A stretch of DNA of 64,000 nucleotides from Gaiellasilicea sp963761905 (GTDB lineage Bacteria > Actinomycetota > Thermoleophilia > Gaiellales > Gaiellaceae), in the NCBI GenBank assembly GCA_963761905.1, contig CAVXIQ010000008.1, positions 434,001 through 498,000 of the forward strand, read 5' to 3'. The number at the start of each line of letters is the position of its first letter. Position 1 is the stretch's first letter. Below the pieces are notes generated by a model that saw only the letters and a program-made list of their open reading frames with translations, was not told where the DNA came from and did no database searches. Below, piece by piece: positions 8,116 through 15,629 of this stretch. A program made the translations under genes and the position numbers.

Positions 8116-8603
8116 ATGACGAAGATCCTGATCGGCATGCTCAGCCTCGCGCTCGTCGGGGTCGGCGGTCTTGTCGCCGCCGTCGACGGGTTCGGGGACG
8201 ACCAGTCGGTGCGGTCCGTCTCGATCCCCGCCGGCACGACGACCGCCGGGACGACGACGACCGCTGGGACGACCACCGACGAGCGCCGAGGACGTGTCCG
8301 GGCCGTGCGACGAGCCCGAGCACGCGACCGACCCACGCTGCACCGGCGCCGGAACCGCGGCGGCCGGCACCGACGACGATCGGCAGCCGGCCGTGGAGCC
8401 GGCCGTCACGACGACCGGCACGACGACGGGTGCCGAGGACGTTTCCGGCCCGTGCGACGAGCCCGAGCACGCGACCGATCCGCGCTGCACCGGCGACGGA
8501 ACCACCACGGACGACGGCGAGGACCGCTCCGGCTCCGGCCATGACGGCCGACGACGACGACAACGACGAGGACCGCTCCGGCTCCAACAGCGGCACGTCC
8601 TGA
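8116..8603 (+). CDS. Thr-rich membrane-anchored or secreted protein with a tandem repeat (frameshifted twice)
   Basis: The ATG at 8116 follows GAGGGAGCAAGG. MTKILIGMLSLALVGVGGLV is a signal/anchor, then come AGTTTAGTTT repeats. The continuation moves to the next frame near 8281 (EDVSGPCDEPEHATDPRC...) and again near 8545 (DDDDNDEDRSGSNSG, stop at 8603). Read together this is one ~160-residue protein with two copies of EDVSGPCDEPEHATDPRCTG about 45 residues apart, each with two Cys, probably disulfide-bonded outside the cell. Both shifts need one base skipped. I do not recognise a function. It starts the cluster with the cupredoxin-like protein and the two-component system. Confidence 0.6.
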
Positions 8604-8629
8604 CCAGACCACCACAAGGGGGAACAACG

Positions 8630-8995
8630 ATGAAACGACTCATCCTGCCCGCGCTCGTCGGCCTCGCGGCCGTCGCAGCCCTCGTCCCGGCGGCCTTCTC
8701 GGCTCCGGACGCTCAGACGGCCCAGACGATCAGCGTGATCGAGACGAGCTACCGAATCAGGCTGTCGGCAGTCCCGAAGGCCGGCCCGGCGCGGTTCGTG
8801 ATCCGGAACGCCTCGGACGACGGGCACGACTTCTGGGTTCGCGGCGGCGGCAAGACCTACAAGAGCCGCGTCCTGGCAGAGGGCGGCACCGCAGCGCTGA
8901 CCGCAACCCTGCGCAAGGGTGTCCGCTACGTCTACTGGTGCGGCGTCGGCTCGCACCGCTCGAAGGGAATGAGCGGCAGCTTCGTTGCCCGCTGA
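8630..8995 (+). CDS. Secreted cupredoxin-like protein
   Basis: 121 residues. The ATG follows AAGGGGGAACA. MKRLILPALVGLAAVAALVPAAFSA is a signal peptide. The mature domain has a cupredoxin pattern: FVIRNASDDGHDF with a possible first His ligand, then VYWCGVGSHRSKGMSG offering Cys, His and Met in type-1 copper order. Spacing is looser than in plastocyanin, so copper binding needs testing. It lies directly upstream of a two-component system and could be a redox or copper partner of the sensor (inference). Confidence 0.65.
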   Translation: MKRLILPALVGLAAVAALVPAAFSAPDAQTAQTISVIETSYRIRLSAVPKAGPARFVIRNASDDGHDFWVRGGGKTYKSRVLAEGGTAALTATLRKGVRYVYWCGVGSHRSKGMSGSFVAR

Positions 8996-9018
8996 CCTCG
9001 AGCTCGCGGTTCCGGTTC

Positions 9019-9052
9019 GGCGAGGCGTTCCCGTGTTCGGGGACGCCTCGCC
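9019..9052. terminator. Strong hairpin between the cupredoxin gene and the response regulator
   Basis: GGCGAGGCGTTCCC and GGGGACGCCTCGCC form a 14-bp near-perfect stem with a 6-nt loop. No U-run follows, so it may be a terminator of the less common kind or a processing/attenuation site. Confidence 0.5.
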
Positions 9053-9056
9053 GGGC

Positions 9057-9062
9057 TATAAG
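9057..9062 (+). promoter_or_regulatory. -10-like element just before the response regulator
   Basis: TATAAG lies 6 nt before the ATG at 9069, the same spacing as the leaderless genes elsewhere in the window, though the last base is not T. Confidence 0.35.
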
Positions 9063-9068
9063 GGCGAC

Positions 9069-9771
9069 ATGACGGGGAAGCGGACGATCCTGCTCGTCGA
9101 GGACGAGGAGTCGATCACGACGCCGCTCGCCGAAGCGCTCGAGCGGGAGGGATTCGCGACCGCGATCGCGCGCACGGCGGCCGAGGCGATCGCGCTCGGC
9201 AAGCGCGCCAACCCGGATCTCGTCCTCCTCGACCTGATGCTCCCGGACGGCTCGGGCTTCGACGTCTGCCGCGAGCTGCGGGTCGGGGTCGACGGTTCCG
9301 ATCATCATTCTCTCGGCGCGGGGCGAGGAGACGGATCGGGTCGTGGGGCTCGAGCTCGGCGCCGACGACTACGTCGTCAAGCCGTTCAGCGCCCGCGAGG
9401 TGATCGCTCGGATTCGAGCGGTGCTTCGCCGAGCGAACGCCCCTGCCTCGGCCGGCGTCGCCGCCATCGAGATCGGCGGTGTTCGCCTCGATCCGGCCCG
9501 CCGAGCCGTCACGCTCGACGGCGAGCTGCTCGAGCTGAGCCGGAAGGAGTTCGACCTGCTCGCGCTGCTGATGCGCGAGGCGGGCTCGGTCGTGCAGCGT
9601 GAGCGTCTGATCGACGAGGTGTGGGACGTGAACTGGTTCGGCTCGACGAAGACGCTCGACGTGCACGTGAGCGCGGTGCGCAAGAAGCTCGGCGACGATT
9701 CGGCCGAGCCTCGCTATCTCCACACCGTGCGCGGCGTCGGCTTTCGCTTCGCCGGCGTCGACGAGGTCTGA
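9069..9771 (+). CDS. OmpR-family response regulator (frameshifted)
   Basis: MTGKRTILLVEDEESITTPL opens a receiver domain with acidic pocket ED(E) and phospho-acceptor Asp in LVLLDLMLPDGSGFD. The frame breaks at the G4 run 9285-9288. One base removed restores ...STVPIIILSARGEE...LGADDYVVKPFS, including the conserved Lys. A winged-helix DNA-binding domain follows (LSRKEFDLLALLM, VSAVRKKLGDD, VRGVGFRF). The full product is ~233 residues, normal for the family. The TGA overlaps the ATG of the histidine kinase (TGATG), so the two are translationally coupled. It probably regulates its own neighbourhood. Confidence 0.85.
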
Positions 9772-11148
9772 TGAGCCTCCGCGTGCGCCTGCTCGCTGCG
9801 TTCGCCTATGTGCTGGTGCTCGTGCTCGTCGCGCTCGAGATCCCGCTCGCGCTCAGTCTCTCGAGTCGCGTCGACGCCGAGGTTCGCGCTCAGGCTTCCG
9901 CGCAGGCCCAGCTCGTCGCTGCGGCGGCGTCGGGAAGCGCGACCGACCGGGCACGGCTCGAGCGACTCGTGCGGGACGCGGGCCGCGATCTCGGCGCCCG
10001 CGTCATCGTCGTCGACCTCCGCGGCCGCCTGCTCGCCGACTCGGCGGGCGAGGGCCTACGGCTCACCTCGTACCGCAACCGGCCCGAGATCCGTGAGGCG
10101 CTGGCGGGTCGGCCGGCCCAGGGCGAGCGGCGGAGCGACACCCTCGGCGAGGACCTGCTCTTCACGGCGGTTCCGGTGATCGACGACGGCCGGCGCGTCG
10201 GCGCCGTCCGGGTGACGCAGAGCGTCGAGGCCGTCGGCGACCGGGTGCGCCGGAACGTCCTCGTGCTCGTCGGAGTGGGCGCGATCGCGCTGCTGCTCGG
10301 CCTGGCGCTTGCCTGGGTGCTGGCCGGATCGCTCTCCCGCCCGCTTCGGGCTCTCGCGCAGCACCGCGCGACGCATCGAGCGCGGAGAGCTCGATGCCCG
10401 AGTCGAGATCCAGGGCGCGACCGAGCAGCGCGAGGTCGCGGTCGCCTTCAACGAGATGACCGAGCGGCTCTCCCAGGCGCTCGCCTCGCAGCGCGACTTC
10501 GTCGCGAACGCCTCGCACCAGCTCCGGACGCCGCTCACCGGCCTGCGCCTGCGGCTCGAGGCGGCCGGACTCAAGGCGCGCGATCCCGAGCTCGAGCGCG
10601 AGCTCCAGGCGGCCGAGCGCGAGGCCGACCGGCTGACGAACCTCCTGAACGCGCTCCTCGTGCTGGCGCGCGAGGGCGACCGTCCGGCGCTGCGCGAGCC
10701 GGCGTCCCTCGCCGAGGTGTGCGAGGCCGCGCGCGAGCGCTGGCTGCCGCGAGCGGAGGAGACCGGGCACGAGCTCGACGTCCATCCCGGCCCTCCGACC
10801 CTCGTCCGTGCTCTCGACGACGATCTCGCGGTGATCCTCGACAACCTGATCGAGAACGCCCTCGTCTACGCACCGGCCGGTACGCGCGTCACGCTCACCT
10901 GGAGCGAGGACGGCCGGCTCGTCGTCCTGGACGAGGGTCAGGGAATCACTCCCGGCGAGGAGCAGGCGCTGTTCGCGCGCTTCCACCGGGGTCGCTCCGA
11001 TCGCCCCGGGACGGGGCTCGGGCTCGCGATCGTGAAGCTCCTGGCCGAGCGCTGGGGCGGGAGCGCCTCGATCGGCAACCGCGAGGGCGGCGGCGCTCGC
11101 GTCGAGGTCGCGCTTCCCGTCGAGCAGCGAACGCGGGTCCCGGCGTGA
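9771..11148 (+). CDS. Sensor histidine kinase (frameshifted)
   Basis: First transmembrane helix at ~8-28 (LLAAFAYVLVLVLVALEIPL), an extracytoplasmic sensor region of ~130 residues, second helix at ~165-185, then HAMP. A one-base insertion near 10359 shifts the frame in the HAMP. After it come RDFVANASHQLRTPLTGLRL (H box), VILDNLIENALVYAP (N box), VVLDEGQGI (G1) and GTGLGLAIVKLLAERWGG (G2). The product is ~458 residues. It is the cognate partner of the overlapping OmpR-type regulator. The ligand is unknown; the secreted cupredoxin-like neighbour suggests metal or redox sensing (inference). Confidence 0.85.
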
Positions 11149-11462
11149 GAACCGTCGTGCTCGGGATCCTCGGGTTCGTCGTCGCGGTCGCGGTCGGGTT
11201 CGGCATCCACGCTTTCACCCGCGAGACGATTGCGCTGCCCGTCGTGCAGCTCGAGCAGGGCGCCTCGCTCGCGCCCCCGGCGGCTCGTGCAGGCGCGCGA
11301 CCCGCGCCGACCACGACGACGACGACGACCACCACCACGACGACGGCGACCACGGCGACCACGACGAGAACCGGCTCGACGGATGACCGCACCGACACGG
11401 ACGACTCCGACTCGGGGCAAGGGCGAGGCCGCAACCGCGGTCGCGGCGGCGACGACGACTAG
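11145..11462 (+). CDS. Small Thr-rich single-pass membrane protein
   Basis: 105 residues from a GTG overlapping the kinase stop (GTGA). VVLGILGFVVAVAVGFGIHAF is one transmembrane segment. A Pro/Ala stretch follows, then an almost pure Thr run of ~20 residues, then an Asp/Ser/Gly/Arg tail ending GRGGDDD. It mirrors the Thr-rich protein at 8116, so the two-component genes are bracketed by two such anchors. Function unknown. Confidence 0.65.
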   Translation: MRTVVLGILGFVVAVAVGFGIHAFTRETIALPVVQLEQGASLAPPAARAGARPAPTTTTTTTTTTTTATTATTTRTGSTDDRTDTDDSDSGQGRGRNRGRGGDDD

Positions 11463-11468
11463 AGGCGC

Positions 11469-11474
11469 TAGGCT
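11469..11474 (+). promoter_or_regulatory. -10 element of leaderless nitroreductase gene
   Basis: TAGGCT, 6 nt before the ATG at 11481. Confidence 0.55.
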
Positions 11475-11480
11475 CGCCCG

Positions 11481-12143
11481 ATGGAGCACCCGTTCGTGCC
11501 GCTGCGCTACGAGCGCCCGGAAGCGGCGGCACAGCTCGAGGCATCGCGCCAATTTCTGGAGCGGCTCTCGAGCCGCCGAACCGTGCGGACGTTCTCGACC
11601 GAGCCCGTGCCGCTCGAGCTCGTCGCGAACGCGATCGCCGCGGCGGGGACGGCGCCCTCGGGCGCGCACCAGCAGCCGTGGACGTTCGTCGTCGTCGCCG
11701 ATCCCGAGCTGAAGCGGCAGCTTCGGGCGGCGGCCGAGGAGGAGGAGCGGCGCAACTACGACGGTCGGATGTCGCAGGAGTGGCTCGAGGCGCTCGCGCC
11801 GCTCGGGACGGACGACGTGAAGGCGCATCTCGAGGACGCGCCGTTCGTGATCGTCGTCCTGGAGCAGGTCTACGGCCTGCGAGCCGACGGCGCGAAGGTC
11901 AAGCACTACTACGCGCGCGAGTCGGTCGGGATCGCCGTGGGGTTCCTGCTCGCGAGCCTGCACGAGGCCGGGCTCGTCGCGCTCACGCATACGCCGAGCC
12001 CGATGGGCTTCATCCGCGAGCTGCTCGGGCGTTCGGCGAACGAACGGCCCTTCTGCGTGATTCCGGTCGGCTATCCGGCGCCCGGCGCACTCGTCCCGGA
12101 TCTCCACCGCAAGCCGCTCTCCGAGATCATGGTGGTCTCGTGA
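11481..12143 (+). CDS. Nitroreductase-family flavoprotein (iodotyrosine deiodinase/BluB-like)
   Basis: 220 residues. SSRRTVRTFSTEPVP is the usual FMN-phosphate-binding Arg cluster. AAGTAPSGAHQQPWTFVVV is the dimer FMN site with the PSGxNxQPW-like loop, and HTPSPMGFIRELLG is the second conserved block. It resembles the dehalogenase-like branch (NAD(P)H-dependent reductive chemistry on aromatic substrates) more than NfsA/NfsB, but the substrate cannot be read. It overlaps the following GST-like gene by four bases (GTGA), so they are coupled. Confidence 0.8.
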   Translation: MEHPFVPLRYERPEAAAQLEASRQFLERLSSRRTVRTFSTEPVPLELVANAIAAAGTAPSGAHQQPWTFVVVADPELKRQLRAAAEEEERRNYDGRMSQEWLEALAPLGTDDVKAHLEDAPFVIVVLEQVYGLRADGAKVKHYYARESVGIAVGFLLASLHEAGLVALTHTPSPMGFIRELLGRSANERPFCVIPVGYPAPGALVPDLHRKPLSEIMVVS

Positions 12144-12754
12144 TCCGGCTCTACCGGATCCCGTTCTCGACGAACGTCGAGCGTGTCGCTCTCGCCGCCG
12201 GCCACAAGGGCCTCGCGCTCGAGTACGTCGACGTGCCCGACGAGGATCGGAGCGAGATCGTTCGCGTCAGCGGACAGGAGCTCGTGCCGGTCCTCGAGCA
12301 CGACGGTCGAGTCCTCACCGACTCGCCGCGCATCCTCGAGTACCTCGAGGAGAGCTTTCCGGAGCGGCCGCTTCTGCCCGCGGATCCGGCCAAGCGCGCC
12401 GAGATCCGGATCTTCTGCGACTGGTTCAACCGGGTCTGGAAGCGCGCCCCGAACCTCTACTTCGCCGAGGGGGAGAAGGCCGAGCCCGATCATGGGCGCC
12501 TGGAGGAGCTCGGCGGCCGGATGACTGCGTCGGTGCCGCTCTTCGAGGATCTCCTCGCCGGCCGCGATTTCCTCTTCGGCGAGCTCTCGCTCGCGGACGT
12601 GACGGCGTTTCCCTTCCTCAAGTACGCGACGATCTGGGAGGAGGGCGATCCGTACCGCTTCCACGAGATCCTGCGCGACCACCTGCGGGTCGAAGGCGGC
12701 TCTCGGCGGCTCGACGCGTGGCTCCGGCGCATGGATGCGCTTCCACGGGCCTAG
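12140..12754 (+). CDS. Glutathione S-transferase-like protein
   Basis: 204 residues from a GTG that overlaps the nitroreductase stop. N-terminal thioredoxin-like half: LYRIPFSTNVERVALAAG, with Ser in the usual catalytic region, then the cis-Pro and Ser motif VPVLEHDGRVLTDSPRILEYLEE. C-terminal all-helical half: FLFGELSLADVTAFPFL with the conserved N-capping box (SLADVTAF). Actinobacteria often lack glutathione and use mycothiol, so the thiol cofactor is uncertain. Confidence 0.8.
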   Translation: MIRLYRIPFSTNVERVALAAGHKGLALEYVDVPDEDRSEIVRVSGQELVPVLEHDGRVLTDSPRILEYLEESFPERPLLPADPAKRAEIRIFCDWFNRVWKRAPNLYFAEGEKAEPDHGRLEELGGRMTASVPLFEDLLAGRDFLFGELSLADVTAFPFLKYATIWEEGDPYRFHEILRDHLRVEGGSRRLDAWLRRMDALPRA

Positions 12755-12768
12755 CTCATCGGTCGCGA

Positions 12769-13335
12769 ATGGGGTTCACTACCGTCATGGACGTCGAATC
12801 GACCGACGGCGAGCTGGTAGCCCTTTGCCGTGCAGGAGACGAGCGGGCGTGGGCGACGCTCGTCGAGCGCTACTCGCGCTACGTCTACGCGATAGCCGTG
12901 CAGGGCTTTCGGCTTCCGGAGCCTGACGCCGAGGACGTCTTCCAGGATGCGTTCGCTCGTGCGTTCGAGCGTCTCGATTCGCTGCGCGACGACGATGCCT
13001 TCCGCCCGTGGCTGGCGCAGATGACGCGGCGGCTGTGTATCGACATCTGTCGGCGGCGGCGCGACGAGGGTGAGAGCCCCGAGGTCGACGTCGAGGATCC
13101 GAGCGAGGAGCTCGAGCGGCTCGACGAGGCACTGGCGGTGCGCGACGCGCTCGGCCGGCTTTCGGGCGACTGTCGCGAGATTCTCGACCGATTCTTCACC
13201 CAGGACGAGAGCTACAGGACGATCGGCGAGGCGCTCGAGTTGCCCGCCGGCACGATCGCGAGCCGGATCTCCCGCTGCCTCGGGCGGCTACGCGAAGATC
13301 TCGAGGGAAGAAAGGCGGTGGTTCTGGAGTCTTGA
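12769..13335 (+). CDS. ECF-type sigma-70 factor
   Basis: 188 residues from ATG 12769; the ATG at 12787 (MDVESTDGELVAL) is an equal alternative. Region 2 has ELVALCRAGDERAWATLVERY and PDAEDVFQDAFARAFERL. An acidic linker follows. Region 4 has LSGDCREILDRFF and SYRTIGEALELPAGTIASRI, a helix-turn-helix. No zinc anti-sigma factor follows; instead a small protein of unknown role starts at the stop codon. Confidence 0.85.
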   Translation: MGFTTVMDVESTDGELVALCRAGDERAWATLVERYSRYVYAIAVQGFRLPEPDAEDVFQDAFARAFERLDSLRDDDAFRPWLAQMTRRLCIDICRRRRDEGESPEVDVEDPSEELERLDEALAVRDALGRLSGDCREILDRFFTQDESYRTIGEALELPAGTIASRISRCLGRLREDLEGRKAVVLES

Positions 13336-13343
13336 GTAGTGAG

Positions 13344-13601
13344 ATGCCGATCACGGAGTACACAGAAGAGAACGTGGCCGAGCTGCTGCGCGCGCTCCCA
13401 CCGGCCCCCACCGGTTGGGTCACAGCCGCGGCAGAGCTGCCGCGTGCCCGCGCCGAGCTCGACACGATCGTCGCGCTCGCGACGGCGGACGCCGAGTTCC
13501 GGCGCGCCCTGATCGAGGATCTCGAGACGGCCCTCCGCGCCGCCGGCTTCACCGCCGACCGGAGGCGGGTCGTGGAGCTACGGCGGCGACTCGAGCTGTA
13601 G
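13344..13601 (+). CDS. Small sigma-linked hypothetical protein
   Basis: 85 residues from the ATG (MPITEYTEENVAELLRALPPAP); a TTG at 13332 overlapping the sigma stop is possible. APTGWVTAAAELPRARAELDTIV and FRRALIEDLETALRAAGF are helical. Proteins of this look often sit right behind ECF sigma genes in actinobacteria, but no anti-sigma fold or zinc motif can be seen. A regulatory partner role is inference from position only. Confidence 0.6.
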   Translation: MPITEYTEENVAELLRALPPAPTGWVTAAAELPRARAELDTIVALATADAEFRRALIEDLETALRAAGFTADRRRVVELRRRLEL

Positions 13602-13603
13602 CC

Positions 13604-14176
13604 GAGGCCGCTCAGGCCGAGAGCCTCGTCGCCCTGCGGCTGGACGAGTTTCTCGATGCGCTGGCGACCGAGGGGCCGGTTCCCGCCGCCGGCGCCGCGG
13701 TCGCCATCAGCGCTGCGATGGCCGCGAGCCTCGTCGCGATGGCGGCGCGTTCGTCGCCGGACTGGGACGAGGGAGGCGGCGTCGCCGCGCAGGCCCAGGC
13801 GCTCCGCGCGCGCGTGACGCCGCTCGCGCTCGCCGACTCGGAGGCCTACGCCACGGTGCTCGACGCGCTCTCCGCGGGCGACGGCCGCGGAGATTTGCGC
13901 GCCGCGCTTCGCCGTGCGAGCGAGCTTCCGCTCGCGATCGCCGAAGCGGCCGCCGACACGGCAACCCTCGCCGCCCACGCGGCCGAGGGCTGCGACGCCT
14001 CCGTCCGCGGCGAGGCCCTTGTCGCCGTTGCGCTCGCCGAGGCGGCCGCGCGCGCAGGCGCGCGTCTCGTCGAGATCAACCTCGCTGCTGCGAGCCACGA
14101 TCCACATCACGAGCGGGCGAGGCGGGCGCTGCAGGAGGCGGCCGCCGCGCTCCAGGAGACGAGGCACGACCAATGA
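13604..14176 (+). CDS. Formimidoyl-THF cyclodeaminase-like protein (start uncertain)
   Basis: About 190 residues. LRLDEFLDALATEGPVPAAGAAVAISAAMAA is the N-terminal helix and glycine-poor version of the FTCD C-domain PxPGGGS region; helices with LADSEAYATVLDAL and ASELPLAIAEAAADTATLA follow. The canonical Gly-rich loop is degenerate (PAAGAA). In this frame there is no ATG, GTG or TTG after the upstream stop; a CTG at 13634 or a sequence error must supply the start. It could complete histidine degradation with the formiminotransferase at 37323, or be a divergent relative with another job beside the sigma factor and subtilase. Confidence 0.65.
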   Translation, partial: EAAQAESLVALRLDEFLDALATEGPVPAAGAAVAISAAMAASLVAMAARSSPDWDEGGGVAAQAQALRARVTPLALADSEAYATVLDALSAGDGRGDLRAALRRASELPLAIAEAAADTATLAAHAAEGCDASVRGEALVAVALAEAAARAGARLVEINLAAASHDPHHERARRALQEAAAALQETRHDQ

Positions 14177-14994
14177 GCCTCCCGGCCTGGAGCCTGCCGT
14201 CGGACGAGCACGAGCGGATCGCGATCGACCACGAGTGGCCGGAGCGGGTCGACGCCGAATGGGCGTTCGGCGGCTCGACCGGCACCGGTGTGCGCGTGTG
14301 TGTCCTGGACAGCGGGATCGAGGCGGGTCATCCCCTGATCGGCGCCATTCAGCAGTCCGTGACGGTCGTGCCCGAAGGCGATGGTCATGCGGTCGTCGAG
14401 GACGAGGGGGTCGACCTCTGCGGCCACGGGACGGCCTGCGCCGGGGTGATCCGAGCCCTCGCGCCCGACTGCAGCCTCCACAGCGTCCGCGTTCTCGGAA
14501 CCGGTTACACGGGGAGCGGCGACGTGCTTCTCTCGGGGCTCCGCTGGGCGGTCGAGCAGGGCTTCGACGTGATCAACATGAGCCTCTCGACGACGAAGAG
14601 CAAGTTTGCCGCCGTGCTCCACGAGCTCGCTGACTCGGCCTACTTCGGGCGGACCGTGCTCGTCGCCTCCGCCCACAACATGCCGGTCGAGAGCTATCCG
14701 TGGCGCTTCTCGTCGGTGATCTCGGTGGGCAGCCACGACCGGGACGACCCGCGGCTCCTCTACGCCAACCCGTCTCCGCCGGTCGAGTTCTTCGCGCGCG
14801 GCGTCGACGTCGAGGTCGCCTGGCCGGGCGGAAGCACCTTGCGGTGCACGGGGAACAGCTTCGCGACGCCGCACGTCTCGGCGCTCTGCGCGCTCGTGCT
14901 TGCAAAACACCCGCAACTGACGCCTTTCCAGGTGAAGAGCGTTCTCTACCTGACCTCGGCCAACGTCGCTATGAGCAGTGGAGGAAACCCGTGA
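14173..14994 (+). CDS. Subtilisin-like serine peptidase (S8), compact and without signal peptide
   Basis: 273 residues, start ATG overlapping the previous stop (ATGA). The catalytic triad is visible: Asp46 in VCVLDSGIEAGHP, His85 in DLCGHGTACAG and Ser229 in GNSFATPHVSA; Asn168 in VASAHNMPVES is the likely oxyanion residue. There is no signal sequence and no prodomain, so it is probably cytoplasmic. It is tightly packed between the cyclodeaminase-like gene and a GAF-domain gene with 4-bp overlaps, implying one translation-coupled unit. Its substrate is unknown. Confidence 0.85.
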   Translation: MSLPAWSLPSDEHERIAIDHEWPERVDAEWAFGGSTGTGVRVCVLDSGIEAGHPLIGAIQQSVTVVPEGDGHAVVEDEGVDLCGHGTACAGVIRALAPDCSLHSVRVLGTGYTGSGDVLLSGLRWAVEQGFDVINMSLSTTKSKFAAVLHELADSAYFGRTVLVASAHNMPVESYPWRFSSVISVGSHDRDDPRLLYANPSPPVEFFARGVDVEVAWPGGSTLRCTGNSFATPHVSALCALVLAKHPQLTPFQVKSVLYLTSANVAMSSGGNP

Positions 14995-15629
14995 CCGATC
15001 CGTTTCGTAGCGTCGTCGCCGCCGGGATCCTGCCGAGCGAGGATCAGCACCGGGCGCTCCTCAACTCGATCGTGACGGCGGCACAGGCGATCTTCCGCGC
15101 CCAGGCGGCGTCGATCTTCCTCCACGACGAGGAGACGGACGAGCTCGTCTTCGAGGCCGTGGCCGGGCAGAGCGCCGGTGCGCTCGTCGGCACGCGCATT
15201 CCTTCGAGCACCGGGATCGCGGGCTGGGTGCTCGTGACCAGGCAGCCGCTCGTGCTCGAGGATCTGGAGAACGATCCGCGCTTTGCCCGCAACGTCGCGG
15301 AGAAGACCGGCTATGTGCCGAGCGCGATGATGGCCGCGCCGCTCCTCCACGAGGAACGCGCGCTAGGGGTGCTCCAGGTGCTCGACCGGGAGCAGAGCGA
15401 GCGGTTCACGCTCGAGGACATGGATCTGCTCGGCCTCTTCGCGAGCCAGGCGGCGATTGCCCTCGATCTCCTCCGTGGCGCGCGCCGCGCGAAGGCGGTC
15501 GTCGAGGGTGGGAACGTGGATGTCTCGGTCGTTGCTCAGCTGGCAGCCGCGCTCGAGGCCACCGAGGAGGAGCGGCGGGACGAGGCTCTTGCGCTTCTCC
15601 GCGCGCTCGTCGCCGTGCTCGAGCGCTAG
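14991..15629 (+). CDS. GAF-domain protein
   Basis: 212 residues from a GTG with a good GGAGG upstream, overlapping the peptidase stop. A single GAF domain spans about residues 15-165 (AIFRAQAASIFLHDEETDEL, IAGWVLVTRQPLVLEDLEND, SAMMAAPLLHEERALGVLQV). The C-terminal helix is Glu/Ala-rich (EEERRDEALALLRALVAVLER). No output domain, so it is probably a small-molecule-sensing partner of another protein. The stop codon is shared base for base with the convergent MFS gene (CTAG). Confidence 0.8.
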   Translation: MTDPFRSVVAAGILPSEDQHRALLNSIVTAAQAIFRAQAASIFLHDEETDELVFEAVAGQSAGALVGTRIPSSTGIAGWVLVTRQPLVLEDLENDPRFARNVAEKTGYVPSAMMAAPLLHEERALGVLQVLDREQSERFTLEDMDLLGLFASQAAIALDLLRGARRAKAVVEGGNVDVSVVAQLAAALEATEEERRDEALALLRALVAVLER

